Part shown: in pieces, positions 37,701-44,424 of the stretch
Numbering within the stretch: the stretch's first letter is position 1
How the letters are laid out: each line of letters starts with the position of its first letter
Origin: Conchocele bisecta
Lineage: Eukaryota > Mollusca > Bivalvia > Lucinida > Thyasiridae
Direction of reading: 5' to 3'
Assembly: GCA_029237695.1 (NCBI GenBank)
Contig: CM055265.1
Location: 123,464,834-123,528,833 of the forward strand
DNA length: 64,000 nucleotides
Notes under the pieces: model-generated
The model's input: only the letters and a program-made list of their open reading frames with translations
The model's database searches: none
Told to the model about the DNA's origin: nothing
Translations under genes and position numbers: made by a program

Positions 37701-39468
37701 AACGGCGTATACAAGGGGTGTTGATAAAATACCCGGACAAGTCCTATAGATTTGTCATCTTTTATCACATGTCAACCAAATTTGGATATCTCGTAGCCTG
37801 GCCAATGTCTTCCATTAGGCCAATACAAAGTATGAAAATAATGTGTATGACTCGTGTTGCAGTTGCTAATGTAACGTCATGTTTTGGATTGCGGCCCAAG
37901 TAACGTAATTTCGTATGAATAATTTTCAAATAAGGCAGAGTGAGAAGTGTTGGCGTTTCCCTGTTGTTTGCTGCTGTCTGAAATAATTTTGGGGAATAAT
38001 AGCGACATTATTTAACATTTCGTATGCGACGACATATTTTAAAAATCTGACATCATGACCGGAAATGACGTAGATTAACGACTGCCAGCTCTGTCTAAGA
38101 GAATATGCCGGAAAAAACAAGAGATTATATTAAAGTTTGTATTTTAACACAAAACACGAGATAGTTATGATGAGAGAAAGTCCATCATCGGGATGACAAT
38201 ATGCGAACGACACAGTCGGATAGACAATGGACATAATTTCAGAAATAGTCGACCGATTTTCAAAATTTAACTTGTATTTCCTTAGTTACATCATTTCTTA
38301 GATTACATTGTAACTTGTTTCACTAATACCACCATGTCAACCTACATATACACGTAATTAAACGTGCATAAATCCACGAAAGACTCGCCAATACTCGGTC
38401 TCCGTGCAGATTTTATTGCCAATTACAATTTTACACTTACAAACTTCTACTCACTGTTTCACGAAACTTGCCCAGAGTTTATTCCTATATAAACAATACA
38501 AAAACAATATTGTTTCGATAATATTAAATGTTAGCAAAGTTTAAGAATGAGCGTTCTTTTTATTTCGTGAAAGTTGGTCAAATATTGATTTTATTGCGAA
38601 AAACAAAATAAAACATGGGAAAGTTTCTCATTTAAATAATAGTGGACCGATTTTCAAAATTTAACTCATTTTCTTAGATCATTTCGTAGATTACACCATA
38701 ACTCACCAACACTAGGTCTCCGTGCAGATGTTATTGTCAATTACAAGTTTACACTTACAAACTTCTACTGTCTGTTTCACGAAACTTGCCCAGATTTTAT
38801 TTCTATATAAACAATGCAAAAACAATATTGTTTCGATAATATTAAATTTTATCAAACATTTAGTGTGAACCTTCTTTTTGTTTCGTGAAATTTTGTAACA
38901 GTTTGCTTTTATTACGAACAATTGATTTGTCTATGGGAATTTACCTTGGGGGGGAAAGGAGATGGAGGAGCTGTAGGAGGAGTCTAAAAAGGAAAAGGAA
39001 AGTGGAAATTGACTCCGAAACCTGGCTAGATAGCTTGGAAATGACCTAGCTAAGAAAAGGAAAGTTAAATTTTGAAAATCGGCCAGGTGAGCTGGTTCGT
39101 AAAGAGCCGTCTCGTCAGGATCGATCTACAGCATTTGTCAGTATTGTTCAATTATTACAACACAGTTGCATTACCGTAAACTGTATAGCCAGCATGTGCA
39201 AACACGGTAGATCCAGACGATACATCGCATCAGGATCTGCAGCATTTGCCAGTATTGTTCAATTATTATAAAAATCTGCATTATCTCCTTAATGGAATAC
39301 TCCAAAAATTAGCATGCAAATGTCAATGGTAACTTTTTAGGGGTGGAAGGGTTAATATGTATTTTTTGCCCAGCTCACAGTACCTGTGGTGTTTGGTCCG
39401 GATTGTGCCATCAAAGAGCCACATAGCAGTACGGCCATCGCCAGAATCCGCTGACCCGTCGTCACCAT
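9180..39468 (-). CDS. Secreted LDL-receptor class B (YWTD) beta-propeller protein, six exons found
   Basis: This host gene is read from six minus-strand exons (39468-39384, 25902-25704, 24789-24526, 19444-19293, 15427-15321, 9348-9180). Exon 1 starts MVTTGQRILAMAVLLCGSL, a classic signal peptide. Exons 2-6 carry propeller blades with LDLR class B signatures: VDVDSRTNTLYLYD, QVLYWADI, VLFWTDTYVNAKIERSNLDG, KRIYWVD and SANYLGDKSS. Junction phases 2-3, 3-4, 4-5 and 5-6 agree exactly, and the donors are GTAAGA, GTAAGT, GTAAGT and GTGAGT. Junction 1-2 also agrees in phase if donor GTACTG is used. A better-looking GTGAGC 7 bases further would need another exon in the 13.5-kb intron 1. Exon 6 ends at a weak donor (GTAGTT) or reads through to a stop at 9169. 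No EGF, class A repeat or transmembrane exon was found, so the C-terminus is open. Such propellers mediate extracellular ligand or protein contacts. About 330 residues are covered. Confidence 0.8.
9774..9797. repeat. Perfect 24-bp palindrome
   Basis: It is made of AGATCAGCTGATC overlapped with its complement, centred at GATCAGCTGATC. It lies in an intron or 3' flank of the propeller gene and the function is unknown. Confidence 0.7.
9957..10193. mobile_element. MITE family A, copy 1
   Basis: The ends are AAGACACTCCAGG...CCTTCGGACAT and, at the right, ATGTCCGAAGGTACAAAATC followed by CATGACGTGTCTCAT. Internal blocks AATTTCATGAAATACGTTTAC and GTAAACGTATTTAATGAAAT are inverted to each other. Five other copies occur in the window. 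Confidence 0.8.
10200..12211 (+). mobile_element. 5'-truncated non-LTR retrotransposon (LINE)
   Basis: It contains the second half of a reverse transcriptase plus C-terminal region (10226-11603), a long 3' UTR and a short tandem tail ACTGAACTGAACTGAAC (about 12192-12210). There is a possible short target duplication ATAATA on both sides (10195 and 12211). It sits exactly between two MITE A copies. Confidence 0.75.
10226..11603 (+). pseudogene. Reverse transcriptase relic of a jockey-superfamily-like LINE
   Basis: This is the C-terminal part of a LINE ORF2. It shows INDLAIQI (finger/palm), LLYANDVVIIAD (the YADD catalytic box with its first Asp replaced by Asn), NHGKSNVVHF, then LGLLIAKFKRMGGLPYRVYS and LYDSLVWSVISYGAA of the thumb. 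The C-terminal zinc knuckle CHFC...EDEYHVLLYC is followed by a basic tail. Breaks: an in-frame stop before LLYAND (about 10287), a frame change in the T-run at about 10558-10575, a second frame change between 11193 and 11271, and a stop at 11466. The order and the Cys-His knuckle fit the I/Nimb/jockey group, but clade placement is tentative. It is non-functional. Confidence 0.8.
12222..12453. mobile_element. MITE family A, copy 2
   Basis: Left end TTAGACACGCCATGCGACTT, right end ATGTCCGAAGGTACAAAATC...TGTCTCAT. It is closely similar to copy 1 on the other side of the LINE. Confidence 0.8.
12540..12900 (-). mobile_element. Reverse-oriented SINE/retroposon 3' region with GTTT-repeat
   Basis: On the plus strand it starts GTCTGTTTGTTTGTTTGTTT (a reversed AAAC tail), then TGGTGTTTAACGGCATATCA, a phrase typical of molluscan retroposons. 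It extends to CCAAAGACGTACCTGAGGGT. A diverged relative lies inside the Polinton polymerase at about 60980-61090. Confidence 0.55.
12905..13265. mobile_element. Repeat family F, foldback element
   Basis: The left arm runs from ATTCCAGCACAAAAATATTT through CCGTAACCGTGAGGCGCAGT. The distal part of the arm, from GGAATGAATGGCC to TACTGGACGAGGCC, is repeated in inverted orientation around a GGCCTTCCGGCC centre at about 13180-13192. The arms are about 70 bases and nearly identical, so a strong hairpin is expected. Confidence 0.8.
13378..13602. mobile_element. MITE family E (full-length)
   Basis: Its inverted ends are CACAACCGCCCGCGTTAATC and CACCACCGCCTGCGTTATT (right end complemented), flanked by TA on both sides as in Tc1/mariner-type insertions. 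The interior has CGCAATCAAGCAGTTTGATT and a palindromic TGAGCCTGAGCTGTAGCACA block. The left arm is the sequence amplified at 48.6-51.0 kb. Confidence 0.75.
13645..13862. mobile_element. Foldback element family L, copy 1
   Basis: The ends read GGGACCGTTCCACTAAATTT and, complemented, GGGCCCGTTTCACTAAACTT. CATTTATTGAGCATAGACTG lies in the centre. It is related to 14390-14636. Confidence 0.65.
13864..14169. mobile_element. MITE family B, copy 2 (full length)
   Basis: It has the same TIRs (TAGCCTATTTCACCAAAATT) and central ACTGAATGTATTACATTA palindrome as copy 1. It abuts family L directly. Confidence 0.8.
14170..15320. other. Non-coding intron stretch with family L copy 2
   Basis: Positions 14390-14636 are a second foldback L element (GGGACCGTGTCACTAAATTT ... 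ends CTCGGG) with central GCATAAGCAGCCCATGTTCA. The remainder is AT-rich with no gene. Confidence 0.55.
15321..15427 (-). CDS. Propeller gene exon 5
   Basis: 107 bp, acceptor CTTTTCAG, donor AGA|GTGAGT. It encodes HKQTIESANYLGDKSS then LRHIAHSQLFDIAVF, continuing the blade begun in exon 4. Entry phase 1, exit phase 0. Confidence 0.85.
15428..16375. other. Non-coding intron stretch
   Basis: No gene. A short duplicated phrase (GGCGACGAATAATTTGGCCC versus similar at 16130-16180) is seen, plus a G-run at 15950-15960 followed by an AAT microsatellite (about 15968-15979). Confidence 0.5.
16362..16701. repeat. CT-rich microsatellite
   Basis: An impure TCTG/TCTC tract to about 16585 is followed, after a short interruption with ATATATATA, by almost pure CT dinucleotides (16627-16701). 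It gives spurious Ser/Leu and Arg/Glu reading frames, which are not genes. Confidence 0.95.
16702..17735. other. Non-coding intron stretch
   Basis: A short TCTCTC flank continues to 16785. The segments 16800-16960 and 17110-17250 share phrases (AATACATAGTCAAGCGATCC / ATACAAGACATAATCAAGCG; AAGTATACATTGCAA), showing an old direct duplication of about 310 bp. No gene is seen. Confidence 0.5.
17736..18030 (+). repeat. Repeat family C, second copy
   Basis: It starts TTAAAGTTACATTCCCACTC and shares all blocks with 4244-4510, including CGCGGTGGTATCAGGCTATT and CATATGCAAATGAGGC. Confidence 0.65.
18031..18627. other. Non-coding intron stretch
   Basis: Nothing recognisable. GT- and GGT-rich patches around 18200-18300 produce short open frames without motifs. 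Confidence 0.45.
18628..18701. repeat. Near-perfect 36-bp-arm palindrome
   Basis: TGTAAGTGCACACACGAACG...CAGGTTGG and its exact complement are separated by only two bases (TT). The arms are unmutated, which suggests a recent origin or active maintenance. Confidence 0.9.
18829..19027. mobile_element. MITE family A, copy 3
   Basis: Left end ATGAGACACGCCATGTGATT, right end TCCGAAGGTACAAATTAACA then TGTCTCA. The centre is shortened relative to the 47560 copy. Confidence 0.8.
19293..19444 (-). CDS. Propeller gene exon 4
   Basis: 152 bp, acceptor GGTTTGCAG, donor T|GTAAGT. It encodes VLFWTDTYVNAKIERSNLDG then RHTLFDTGFMTPISLEAD and KRIYWVD: a textbook LDLR class B repeat. Entry phase 2, exit phase 1. 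Confidence 0.9.
19935..20270. repeat. Nested inverted repeats
   Basis: The phrase GAGAATAGTAGGTTAGTGCC occurs at about 19946 and 20122 and inverted at about 20245. Between the first two is a nearly perfect hairpin (20006-20110; GTATATGTTGTGACCACACA ... centre GAGACGGTTC). Between the last two is a second hairpin with arms including TGAATGGGAAAA(A)ATATCTGGC and a GC-rich loop GGCGAGGCTCTGCCGAGC. A further GTTGACGGGATAA inversion follows to about 20384. Probably stacked foldback transposons. Confidence 0.8.
20851..21196 (+). repeat. Direct duplication of a 125-bp segment
   Basis: Segments 20851-20976 and 21071-21196, both starting ATTAATAGCAACGGCAATGC and ending TACCACGCAGTCGCA, are almost identical. 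They are separated by about 95 bases of different sequence. Confidence 0.85.
21197..24100. other. Intron stretch of degenerate repeats with AAGATGGC motifs
   Basis: No exon was found. The sequence contains diverged copies of one another (around 22660-22760, 23100-23230, 23280-23560 and 23740-23960), sharing ATGCATCGACTATCGAT-like phrases and CCAAGATGGCCGCC. The core resembles a YY1-type site. A G-run lies at about 24010-24020. Confidence 0.5.
24101..24403. mobile_element. MITE family B, copy 3 (full length)
   Basis: TAGCCTATTTCACCAACATT and the complementary right end GTGAAATAGGCTA are present, with the central palindrome almost perfect. It is the best-preserved copy and lies about 120 bases from exon 3 of the propeller gene. 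Confidence 0.85.
24526..24789 (-). CDS. Propeller gene exon 3
   Basis: 264 bp, acceptor CTGTTTCAG, donor GG|GTAAGT. It contains VAYDWVSQVLYWADISFNWI and HEHLSSPDGIAVDPIEG, i.e. one YWTD-type strand and the P-x-G-[IL]-A-V-D strand that precedes the next blade. Entry and exit phase 2. Confidence 0.85.
24790..25703. other. Intron 2 of the propeller gene
   Basis: Between exons 3 and 2; no other exon is seen. It contains TGACTGAAACTGAGCTGTAG (a scrap of family E) near 24960 and a CCGGTTTAGAG phrase also seen near 20461. Confidence 0.55.
25704..25902 (-). CDS. Propeller gene exon 2
   Basis: 199 bp, acceptor TATTTCCAG, donor CG|GTAAGA. It encodes HGIVMTTVPITEGDG and, near the end, LSVDVDSRTNTLYLYDYYLR, a blade of the LDLR class B type. 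Entry phase 1, exit phase 2. Confidence 0.8.
26085..26262 (-). mobile_element. tRNA-derived SINE (reverse orientation)
   Basis: On the minus strand it starts ATAGGGATGGGCTGTGGCTA, with an A-box-like start and a B-box-like GAGTTCAAAACC. It ends in ACGTTAAACCCTATTC after TTTGCTGTTGCTTGG, a 3' end widespread in molluscan SINEs. The head is shared with 40690-40790. Confidence 0.6.
26263..26545. repeat. Family E related inverted pair
   Basis: CTTGATTGGCTGAGTCTGAG on the left and CAGTTTGATTGGATGAGCAT on the right, each with its own palindromic GAGCTGTA(G/C)CACAGCTC-like block, flank CTTGCCCAGATGTCAAAGTTTC. It looks like two E copies head to head. Confidence 0.55.
26546..28114. other. Non-coding stretch of intron 1
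   Basis: No exon was found. AAGATGGCCG motifs occur near 26798, 26909 and 27087, and a related GATGG near 27316. Confidence 0.45.
28115..28800 (+). mobile_element. TIR element family J with tandem core
   Basis: It begins AACACGCCCGCTTGCGGTCG and GCGTGATATAGTCGCC, passes a GTGTCCGTGTGTC microsatellite, and carries about four diverged units of about 140 bp, each with TTTAAGTACC(A/T)AATATCTC. It ends CGGCGGGCGTGATA, complementary to the start. A relative is at 62830-63835. Confidence 0.7.
28801..29216. other. Non-coding spacer
   Basis: An open frame at 28886-29113 has no motif. Nothing else was recognised. Confidence 0.4.
29217..29957 (+). mobile_element. TIR element family K with tandem core
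   Basis: The ends are ATACGCCCGT and ACGGGCGTAT. The core has about four units of 120-190 bp containing CGCAATAACTCAAGTTCTAC, CCAAATTCGGTATACATGTT and CTCCCCTTGGCGGCCATTT. Architecture resembles family J though the units are unrelated. Confidence 0.75.
29958..36029. other. Large non-coding stretch of intron 1
   Basis: Six kilobases of AT-rich sequence with no gene, no RNA and no complete transposon recognised. From about 32000 there is a spaced series of GCCATTTTGAA / GGCGGCCATCTTG motifs (for example 32006, 32165, 32335, 32499, 32823, 33012, 33158, 33334, 35646, 35920). Short frames at 33368-33646, 34308-34511 and 34774-34995 show no motif. Confidence 0.45.
36030..36600 (+). mobile_element. 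Repeat family G, copy 1
   Basis: It starts GAGCCGCGCCGTGCGAAAAC and CGGGCTTAATGACAAC, then CATGCCGCCAAAATTATCA, AATTACGACGTTTTTATCAA, GTGTTGATCAAATACCCGGA and TTGCGGCCCAAGTAACGCAA. It is a close duplicate of 37488-38041. Confidence 0.75.
36601..37128. other. Non-coding spacer between repeats
   Basis: Nothing recognisable; AT-rich. Confidence 0.4.
37129..37302 (-). mobile_element. MITE family B, copy 4 (half)
   Basis: Only one arm and the edge of the central palindrome (TTATTACATTATCACAGCC) remain; the other arm is replaced by unrelated sequence. Confidence 0.7.
37488..38041 (+). mobile_element. Repeat family G, copy 2
   Basis: A near-identical copy of 36030-36600 with an extra segment of about 25 bases (TAGATTTGTCATCTTTTATC) near 37745. 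The right end differs after TTTTAAA. Confidence 0.75.
38390..39085 (+). repeat. Family H, two tandem partial copies
   Basis: Both 38390-38650 and 38695-39085 contain CTCGGTCTCCGTGCAGAT-like sequence, then CTGTTTCACGAAACTTGCCC and ATTGTTTCGATAATATTAAA. The second continues into GGAGGAGCTGTAGGAGGAGT and CCTGGCTAGATAGCTTGGAA. Confidence 0.7.
39384..39468 (-). CDS. Propeller gene exon 1 (start codon and signal peptide)
   Basis: ATG at 39468; 28 codons with hydrophobic core ILAMAVLLCGSLMA and a likely cleavage after MAQS-G. It ends in phase 1 at donor GTACTG, with an alternative donor GTGAGC at 39377. On the minus strand a TTTATAAG box lies about 60 bases upstream (about 39527-39534), a plausible TATA element. 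Confidence 0.7.
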
Positions 39469-39526
39469 CTCCCACGTCCAGATGTCCGCAAGTTTACTGC
39501 ACCGTGTGAATAATAATACAGCAATC

Positions 39527-39534
39527 TTATAAAC
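39527..39534 (-). promoter_or_regulatory. Possible TATA box of the propeller gene
   Basis: On the minus strand TTTATAAG lies about 60 bases before the start ATG of exon 1. Position fits a transcription start near 39500. This is inference from spacing only. Confidence 0.3.
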
Positions 39535-39571
39535 AAGTTACAAAACTTGGATAATCACGAGTAGCTTCCCT

Positions 39572-39731
39572 TTGTGTACCTTCGGACATATATATTTTTC
39601 CTTAAATGGTGTGAAAAGTCGACAAAAGTACTTGCGGACAATTTTGCCAACTTTTGAATTTATTTATGAACACTGTTATACATTTTGTAAACGTATTTAA
39701 TGAAATTACAAAATCGCATGGCGTGTCTCAA
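39572..39731. mobile_element. MITE family A, copy 4 (shortened)
   Basis: GTGTACCTTCGGACATATAT at the left and AATCGCATGGCGTGTCTCA at the right; the subterminal region is deleted relative to other copies. It lies just upstream of the propeller gene start. Confidence 0.75.
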
Positions 39732-39744
39732 ATACTCAATGGGC

Positions 39745-39985
39745 AATATTTCCAGCACAAAAATATTGTCCAGTATTCCCGCGACTTTTCCAAGTTTATA
39801 TCCCCGATAAATTCCACAAAAAGGCCATTCATTCCCTATAATTCCAGCATTTTAAATAAATTCATCAAGAAAATGTGTTTATTTTCCGTTTTCTTAAGAA
39901 TTATTTTAACTGCGCCTCACGGTTACGGGAAGTAGTTCGGCGTGGGAGTTTACTGGGATATAAATTTTGGACAGAGACCCTGGTA
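39745..39985 (-). repeat. Repeat family F, inverted copy
   Basis: It carries GTCCAGTATTCCCGCGACTT, then CCTATAATTCCAGCATTTTA, ACTGCGCCTCACGGTTACGG and GGATATAAATTTTGGACAGA: the same order as 8367-8628 read backwards. Confidence 0.75.
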
Positions 39986-40689
39986 TATGCACAAAATGCG
40001 TTGCTTCAATTGTTTTTTACATTCTTCCTATTGTTTCGTCTACAACAACAGAAACGTGTTGCGTGAAACTAATTCAGCGATAAATATACAACTTAACTAG
40101 TAGTTAAGGTTTCGTTTTAACTATGTTTTATACTACTTAAGTGTGGTAATTCCCAGAAAATTATGTTTGTTCTTTGTATTTATGAAACTACATACCTGAC
40201 CGTACAACTTTCTTCTTCTACCACTATTAACAAGTTTTAGATTATGTCACCATATACGATATCCAACTAACAAGTTATTGTACAATTGTATACAGTAGAG
40301 TGAATTCCTTTCATAGTGTGTCAAATTATACGTCGTGTGACTGGCAGTTTTTGTAAATACATCCGGGGTATCCACTATGGATGGTTGCACCTGAAATTAA
40401 TGCACACTGGACATAGAGCGACGAAAAAGGGGATTATTTTATTTATGGCCAGTCTATTTACTGGTTTGTGACTGGACTAATGGGACAATTTTAACCTGTG
40501 TAGCTTATCTCATGCGGGTGCATTTAGCTGTGCGCACGTAACCCTTCAAATACTCCCGTATCGTCCGCAACTAATGCGCATGCTAATCAGGATCTACTCT
40601 AGATACTATGGAACGACAAATATACATACACTCAAATAAGTAATGCTAGCTCTGAATAATGTATGCTAGATATGAATAAATGTATTTAA
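39986..40689. other. Non-coding, upstream of the propeller gene
   Basis: AT-rich, no gene or repeat recognised. Confidence 0.45.
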
Positions 40690-40790
40690 TACTAGCATTG
40701 TTCATTTCCTACGATAGGTTTTGAACTAACAAACTGAAATTCAGTATCGAAGTCCTGTATTCTACCCCTGAGTCACATCCCATCACTGCG
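40690..40790 (-). mobile_element. tRNA-like SINE head (reverse)
   Basis: On the minus strand it reads GGGATGTGACTCAGGGGTAG (A-box region), then a GTTAGTTCAAAACC B-box. It is related to the head at 26190-26262. The body is absent. Confidence 0.5.
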
Positions 40791-40791
40791 A

Positions 40792-41296
40792 TTAAAGTTA
40801 CATGCCCACACAGTAGGCACGAACTGTTCTTTATATCACAGACATCTTCGGAGACATTTGCTGGCAAAGTAATCATTCATTCACCATTACCCCACGTATT
40901 GATTAGTATTAATATACATTTTATATAGGACATAAATTTCCACACTGATATTAGTGGCGATAACTGTATTTACTTAAAAGTGACATTACTATTTATGCTC
41001 TGTGTCTTTTGATGTGCGATGAACATACTCTATAATCGAAATGTCGAAAATATATTATTTTCATGTGACGCATTTATTTAGTATAAATAATTAAATAATA
41101 GCATGCCTCATTTGCATATGAAAATAGCCTGATACCACCGCGAGTCATTATCAGTAAAATAAATATTACTAAATGATTATATCTGTATAGCGGGCACTCG
41201 TAATGTTTAGAACTGGTGGAATAGTGATACAATTATATACTTATTTAATTCATATAAAGAACAGTTTGTGTCTACTGAGTGGGCATGTATCTTTAA
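40792..41296. mobile_element. TTAA-flanked TIR element (full length, about 505 bp)
   Basis: TTAA on both sides encloses inverted ends AGTTACATGCCCACACAGTA and, complemented from the right, AGATACATGCCCACTCAGTA; the TIR continues to about 43 bases (AACTGTTCTTTATA). TTAA target duplication suggests piggyBac-type mobilisation. It carries ATTTGCATATGAAAATAGCC and the inverted blocks of family C. Confidence 0.75.
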
Positions 41297-41337
41297 AGAA
41301 ACATTATTTCCAGTTGTATTATCGCATACAATGACAT

Positions 41338-41424
41338 ATGAGACACGACATGGTAAATTGTGCAAACGTATTTCATGAAATTACGGAGCTGTCCGAAGGT
41401 ACAAAATCACATGGCGTGTATCAT
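41338..41424. mobile_element. MITE family A, copy 5 (two TIRs only)
   Basis: ATGAGACACGACATGG and CCGAAGGTACAAAATCACAT with TGTATCAT at the end; the interior is almost completely deleted. Confidence 0.7.
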
Positions 41425-41439
41425 GTTTGACATATACAA

Positions 41440-41600
41440 ATTGGCATGGCCTAGTGGACAAACTATCCTGTCCGCAACTGGGAGGTCGAAGGTTCGAGTC
41501 ATCCGCTCGGAATTATATGATCGGTTGGTGAGCGGCCTGCTAGTTAAACAAATGGTACCAATTGCCTACATGTACCTGCCTGGCGTCTGACAAAGGCAGA
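41440..41600 (+). mobile_element. tRNA-derived SINE
   Basis: GGCATGGCCTAGTGGACAAA (A box TGGCCTAGTGG) and, about 35 bases on, GGTTCGAGTC (B box) form a tRNA-like head. The body AGCGGCCTGCTAGTTAAACA follows. No mature tRNA is expected, since the acceptor stem does not close. Confidence 0.65.
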
Positions 41601-41627
41601 GATTGGAAAGTACGGCTGGTCAATTAT

Positions 41628-42186
41628 TACTGTCTGTTTCACGAAAGCTGCCCAAATTTTACGGCCATATAAACAATTCAAAAACATTTTTTCGATAATA
41701 TTAAATTAAAGGAAAATTTAAGAATCTTCTTTTTATTTCGTGAAATTTTGTCAAATATTGGTTTTATTACGAAAAATTGATTTGTCTATGGGAATTTAAC
41801 ATGGGGGAAAAAGAGGTAGAGGAGTTGTGGGAGGAGTCAAAAAACGATTTTTTTTGGAAATTGACTCCAAAACCTAGCTAGATAGCTTGGAAATGATCTA
41901 AGAAAACAAAAGTTAAATTTTAAAAATCGGTCCAGTATTTCTGAAATTCTAAAAAATGTCCCCATGTTAAACCCCCATAGACATCTTCACTCTGTGAAGA
42001 TGTCTATGGGGAATTAACATGGGGAAATTGTTTTTTCGCAATAAAATCAATATTTGACCAAATTTCACGAAATAAAAAAAAGGCTCATTCTTAAATTTTC
42101 CTTTGATTTAATATTATCGAAAAAAATATTGTTTTTGAATTGTTTATATGGCCGCAAAATTTGGGCAGCTTTCGCAAAACAGAGTA
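41628..42186. mobile_element. Foldback element family H (full)
   Basis: Left end ACTGTCTGTTTCACGAAAGC, right end complementary (GGGCAGCTTTCGCAAAACAG). The long arms contain AATATTTTTTCGATAATATT. A perfect small hairpin, CATAGACATCTTCACTCTGT / GAAGATGTCTATG, lies at the centre (about 41979-42012). The left arm has an extra purine-rich insert. Confidence 0.8.
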
Positions 42187-42235
42187 TAGTTTTCATGATT
42201 CAAAACTGTCTGATACTGTAACTAGAGGTGATACT

Positions 42236-42400
42236 GTACACAGCCGCCTGCGTTAATCTTGTCCAGCTCATCAACATATGCAATGTCAACTCGCAATCAA
42301 ATTTGATTGTCTGATCAGCCAATCAAGCTGATTGATGTCAATCACCATATTCTGGTAGTTTTAAATAAATAAATTGACGAATATTGGTAGTATTAGCGCT
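42236..42400. mobile_element. MITE family E, diverged copy
   Basis: It starts CACAGCCGCCTGCGTTAATC, passes CAACTCGCAATCAAATTTGA and ends ATTAGCGCTGGCTGT. Confidence 0.65.
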
Positions 42401-42422
42401 GGCTGTCATCTTGCAAGAAACA

Positions 42423-42949
42423 CTACTTTCTGTTTGACGAAACCTGCCCAAATTTTACGACCATATAAACAATGCAAACACGGTATTTATTTTCGATAAT
42501 GTTACATTTTATCAAAATTTAAGAATGATCCTTCTTTTTATTTCATGAAATTTGGTCAAATATTGATTTTATTACTCATAATTTAACATGAGAATTTAAC
42601 ATGAGGTGGAGGGGCTGTGGGAGGTGTCAGAAAACGAAAAATTGACTATGCAAACTGACTAGATACTTGGAAATGATCTAACCAAGAAATCAAAAGTTAA
42701 ATTTTGAAAATCCGTCCAGTGTTTCCGAAATTCTAAAAAGAAATCCCATGTTAAATCCCCATAGACATCTTCTAAGATGTATATGGGGATTTAACATGGG
42801 GAAATTGATTTTTTTCGCAATAGAATCAATATTTGACCAAATTTCACAAAATAAAAAGAACGCTCATTCTTAAGTTTTACTTTAATTTAATATTATCGAA
42901 TTCAATATTATTTTTGAATAGCCGTAACAGCTTTCGTGAAACAGACAGT
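42423..42949. mobile_element. Foldback element family H, second copy
   Basis: Ends TTCTGTTTGACGAAACCTGC and CAGCTTTCGTGAAACAGACA (inverted to each other); central CCCCATAGACATCTTCTAAG. Same layout as 41628-42186. Confidence 0.8.
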
Positions 42950-43127
42950 ATGTTCTAATACGTCAACAACTCATGATCCTGGCCTTGAGAAAGTTACTAC
43001 ATGGGTAGCACCTTTACGAGTCCCCTCCCAACATCATTCGTGCATCATCCATTCATCCCCGCATATCGCATAGCACTTAGAACGCCACATAGAACAAGCT
43101 ATATGCTAGTACCAGGTCGACAGCTCA

Positions 43128-44405
43128 TGGGCACACAACGGCTTGCGTTAATATTGTCGAGATTTCTCAACATCTATTGGCAATGCCAACTCGCAATCAA
43201 GCAATCTGATTGTGCTACAGATCAGGCTCGGCCAATCAGTGTGCTTGATTTCAAATACATACTATTCACTATTCATTTTGAATACAGAAAAAGTATGTTA
43301 GTGTATACCCAAAGGCGAATGAACAACACAGGTAAAGCAAAATGTAACCATTTAGGGTCGTGTAAAACAGGAGTGCAGTCGGCGGTAATCAGCGAGTATT
43401 TAACAGGCAACGAGATGTGCTCTCAAAGCAGCTGCGGCGGTGTATACGCAACCACCACCCACACCACCAAAGACATACGAGGGGCATTCAACACATTCCA
43501 GGAATGTTTTCACAGACGCTATATTGATCGTTCAAATTGTCTGATGTTTGCATAATTTGAGAACAAATCATAATACATATCATTACAGAATTGTAGTATG
43601 CTGCATACATACAGTCGCACGTGGCTGTCGTCATAGCAACGTCAGGTTAGGAAACCCGGCGCAACGCCATATTTGCGCATTTAAAAAAATACATGTCTTA
43701 CAGAATGTTATGTATCATGTGTGTGTTTCAAGTTAATATGCACATACCTGTCATTTTGCTTGGTGAAACATCACATGTTGCACACAACGGCTTGCGTTAA
43801 TATTGTCGAGATTTTTCAACATATACTGACAATGCCAACTCGCAATCAAGCAATCTGATTGTGCTACAGATCTTGCTCGGCCAATCAGTGTGCTTGATTT
43901 CAAAAACACACTATTCACTATTCATTTTGAATACAGAAAAAGTATGTTAGTGTATACCCAAAGGCGAATGAACAACACAGGTAAAGCAAAATGAAACCGT
44001 TTAGGGTCATGTAAAACAGGCGTGCAGTCAGCAGTAATCAGCGAGTATTTAACAGGCAGCGAGATGTGCTCTCAAAGCAGCTGCGGCGGTGTATACGCAA
44101 CCACCACCCACAACACCAAAGACATACGAGGGGCATTCAACACATTCCAGGAATGTTTTTACAGACGCTATATTGATCGCTCAAATTGTCTGATATTTTG
44201 CATAATCTGAGAACAAATCATAATACATGTCATTACAGAATTGTAGTATGCTGCATACATACAGTCGCACGTGGCTGTCGTCATAGCAACGTCAGGTTAG
44301 GATACCCGGCGTAACGTCACATTTGCGCATCTGAAGAAATACATGTCTTACAGAATGTTATGTACCATGTGTGTGTTTCAAGTTAATATGCCCATACCTG
44401 CCATA
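43128..44405 (+). repeat. Tandem duplication, unit about 650 bp
   Basis: Two units (43128-43777 and 43778-44405), offset 649 bp, start with a family E arm (GGCTTGCGTTAATATTGTCG), then CGCAATCAAGCAATCTGATT, then a non-E body with AGCAGCTGCGGCGGTGTATA. Short frames inside (for example 43001-43555 and 44022-44210) are duplicated with the DNA and show no motif. First unit ends in a 19-bp phrase found again in the mariner relic. Confidence 0.85.
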
Positions 44406-44424
44406 TTGATTGGCTAGATGTTAT

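Noticed and set aside
41440..41600. Functional tRNA gene
   Set aside because: A and B boxes are present, but the acceptor stem does not pair and a SINE body follows.
43001..43555. 184-residue open frame
   Set aside because: It spans a family E repeat arm and the duplicated 650-bp unit; no motif and the second copy is not kept open over the same span.
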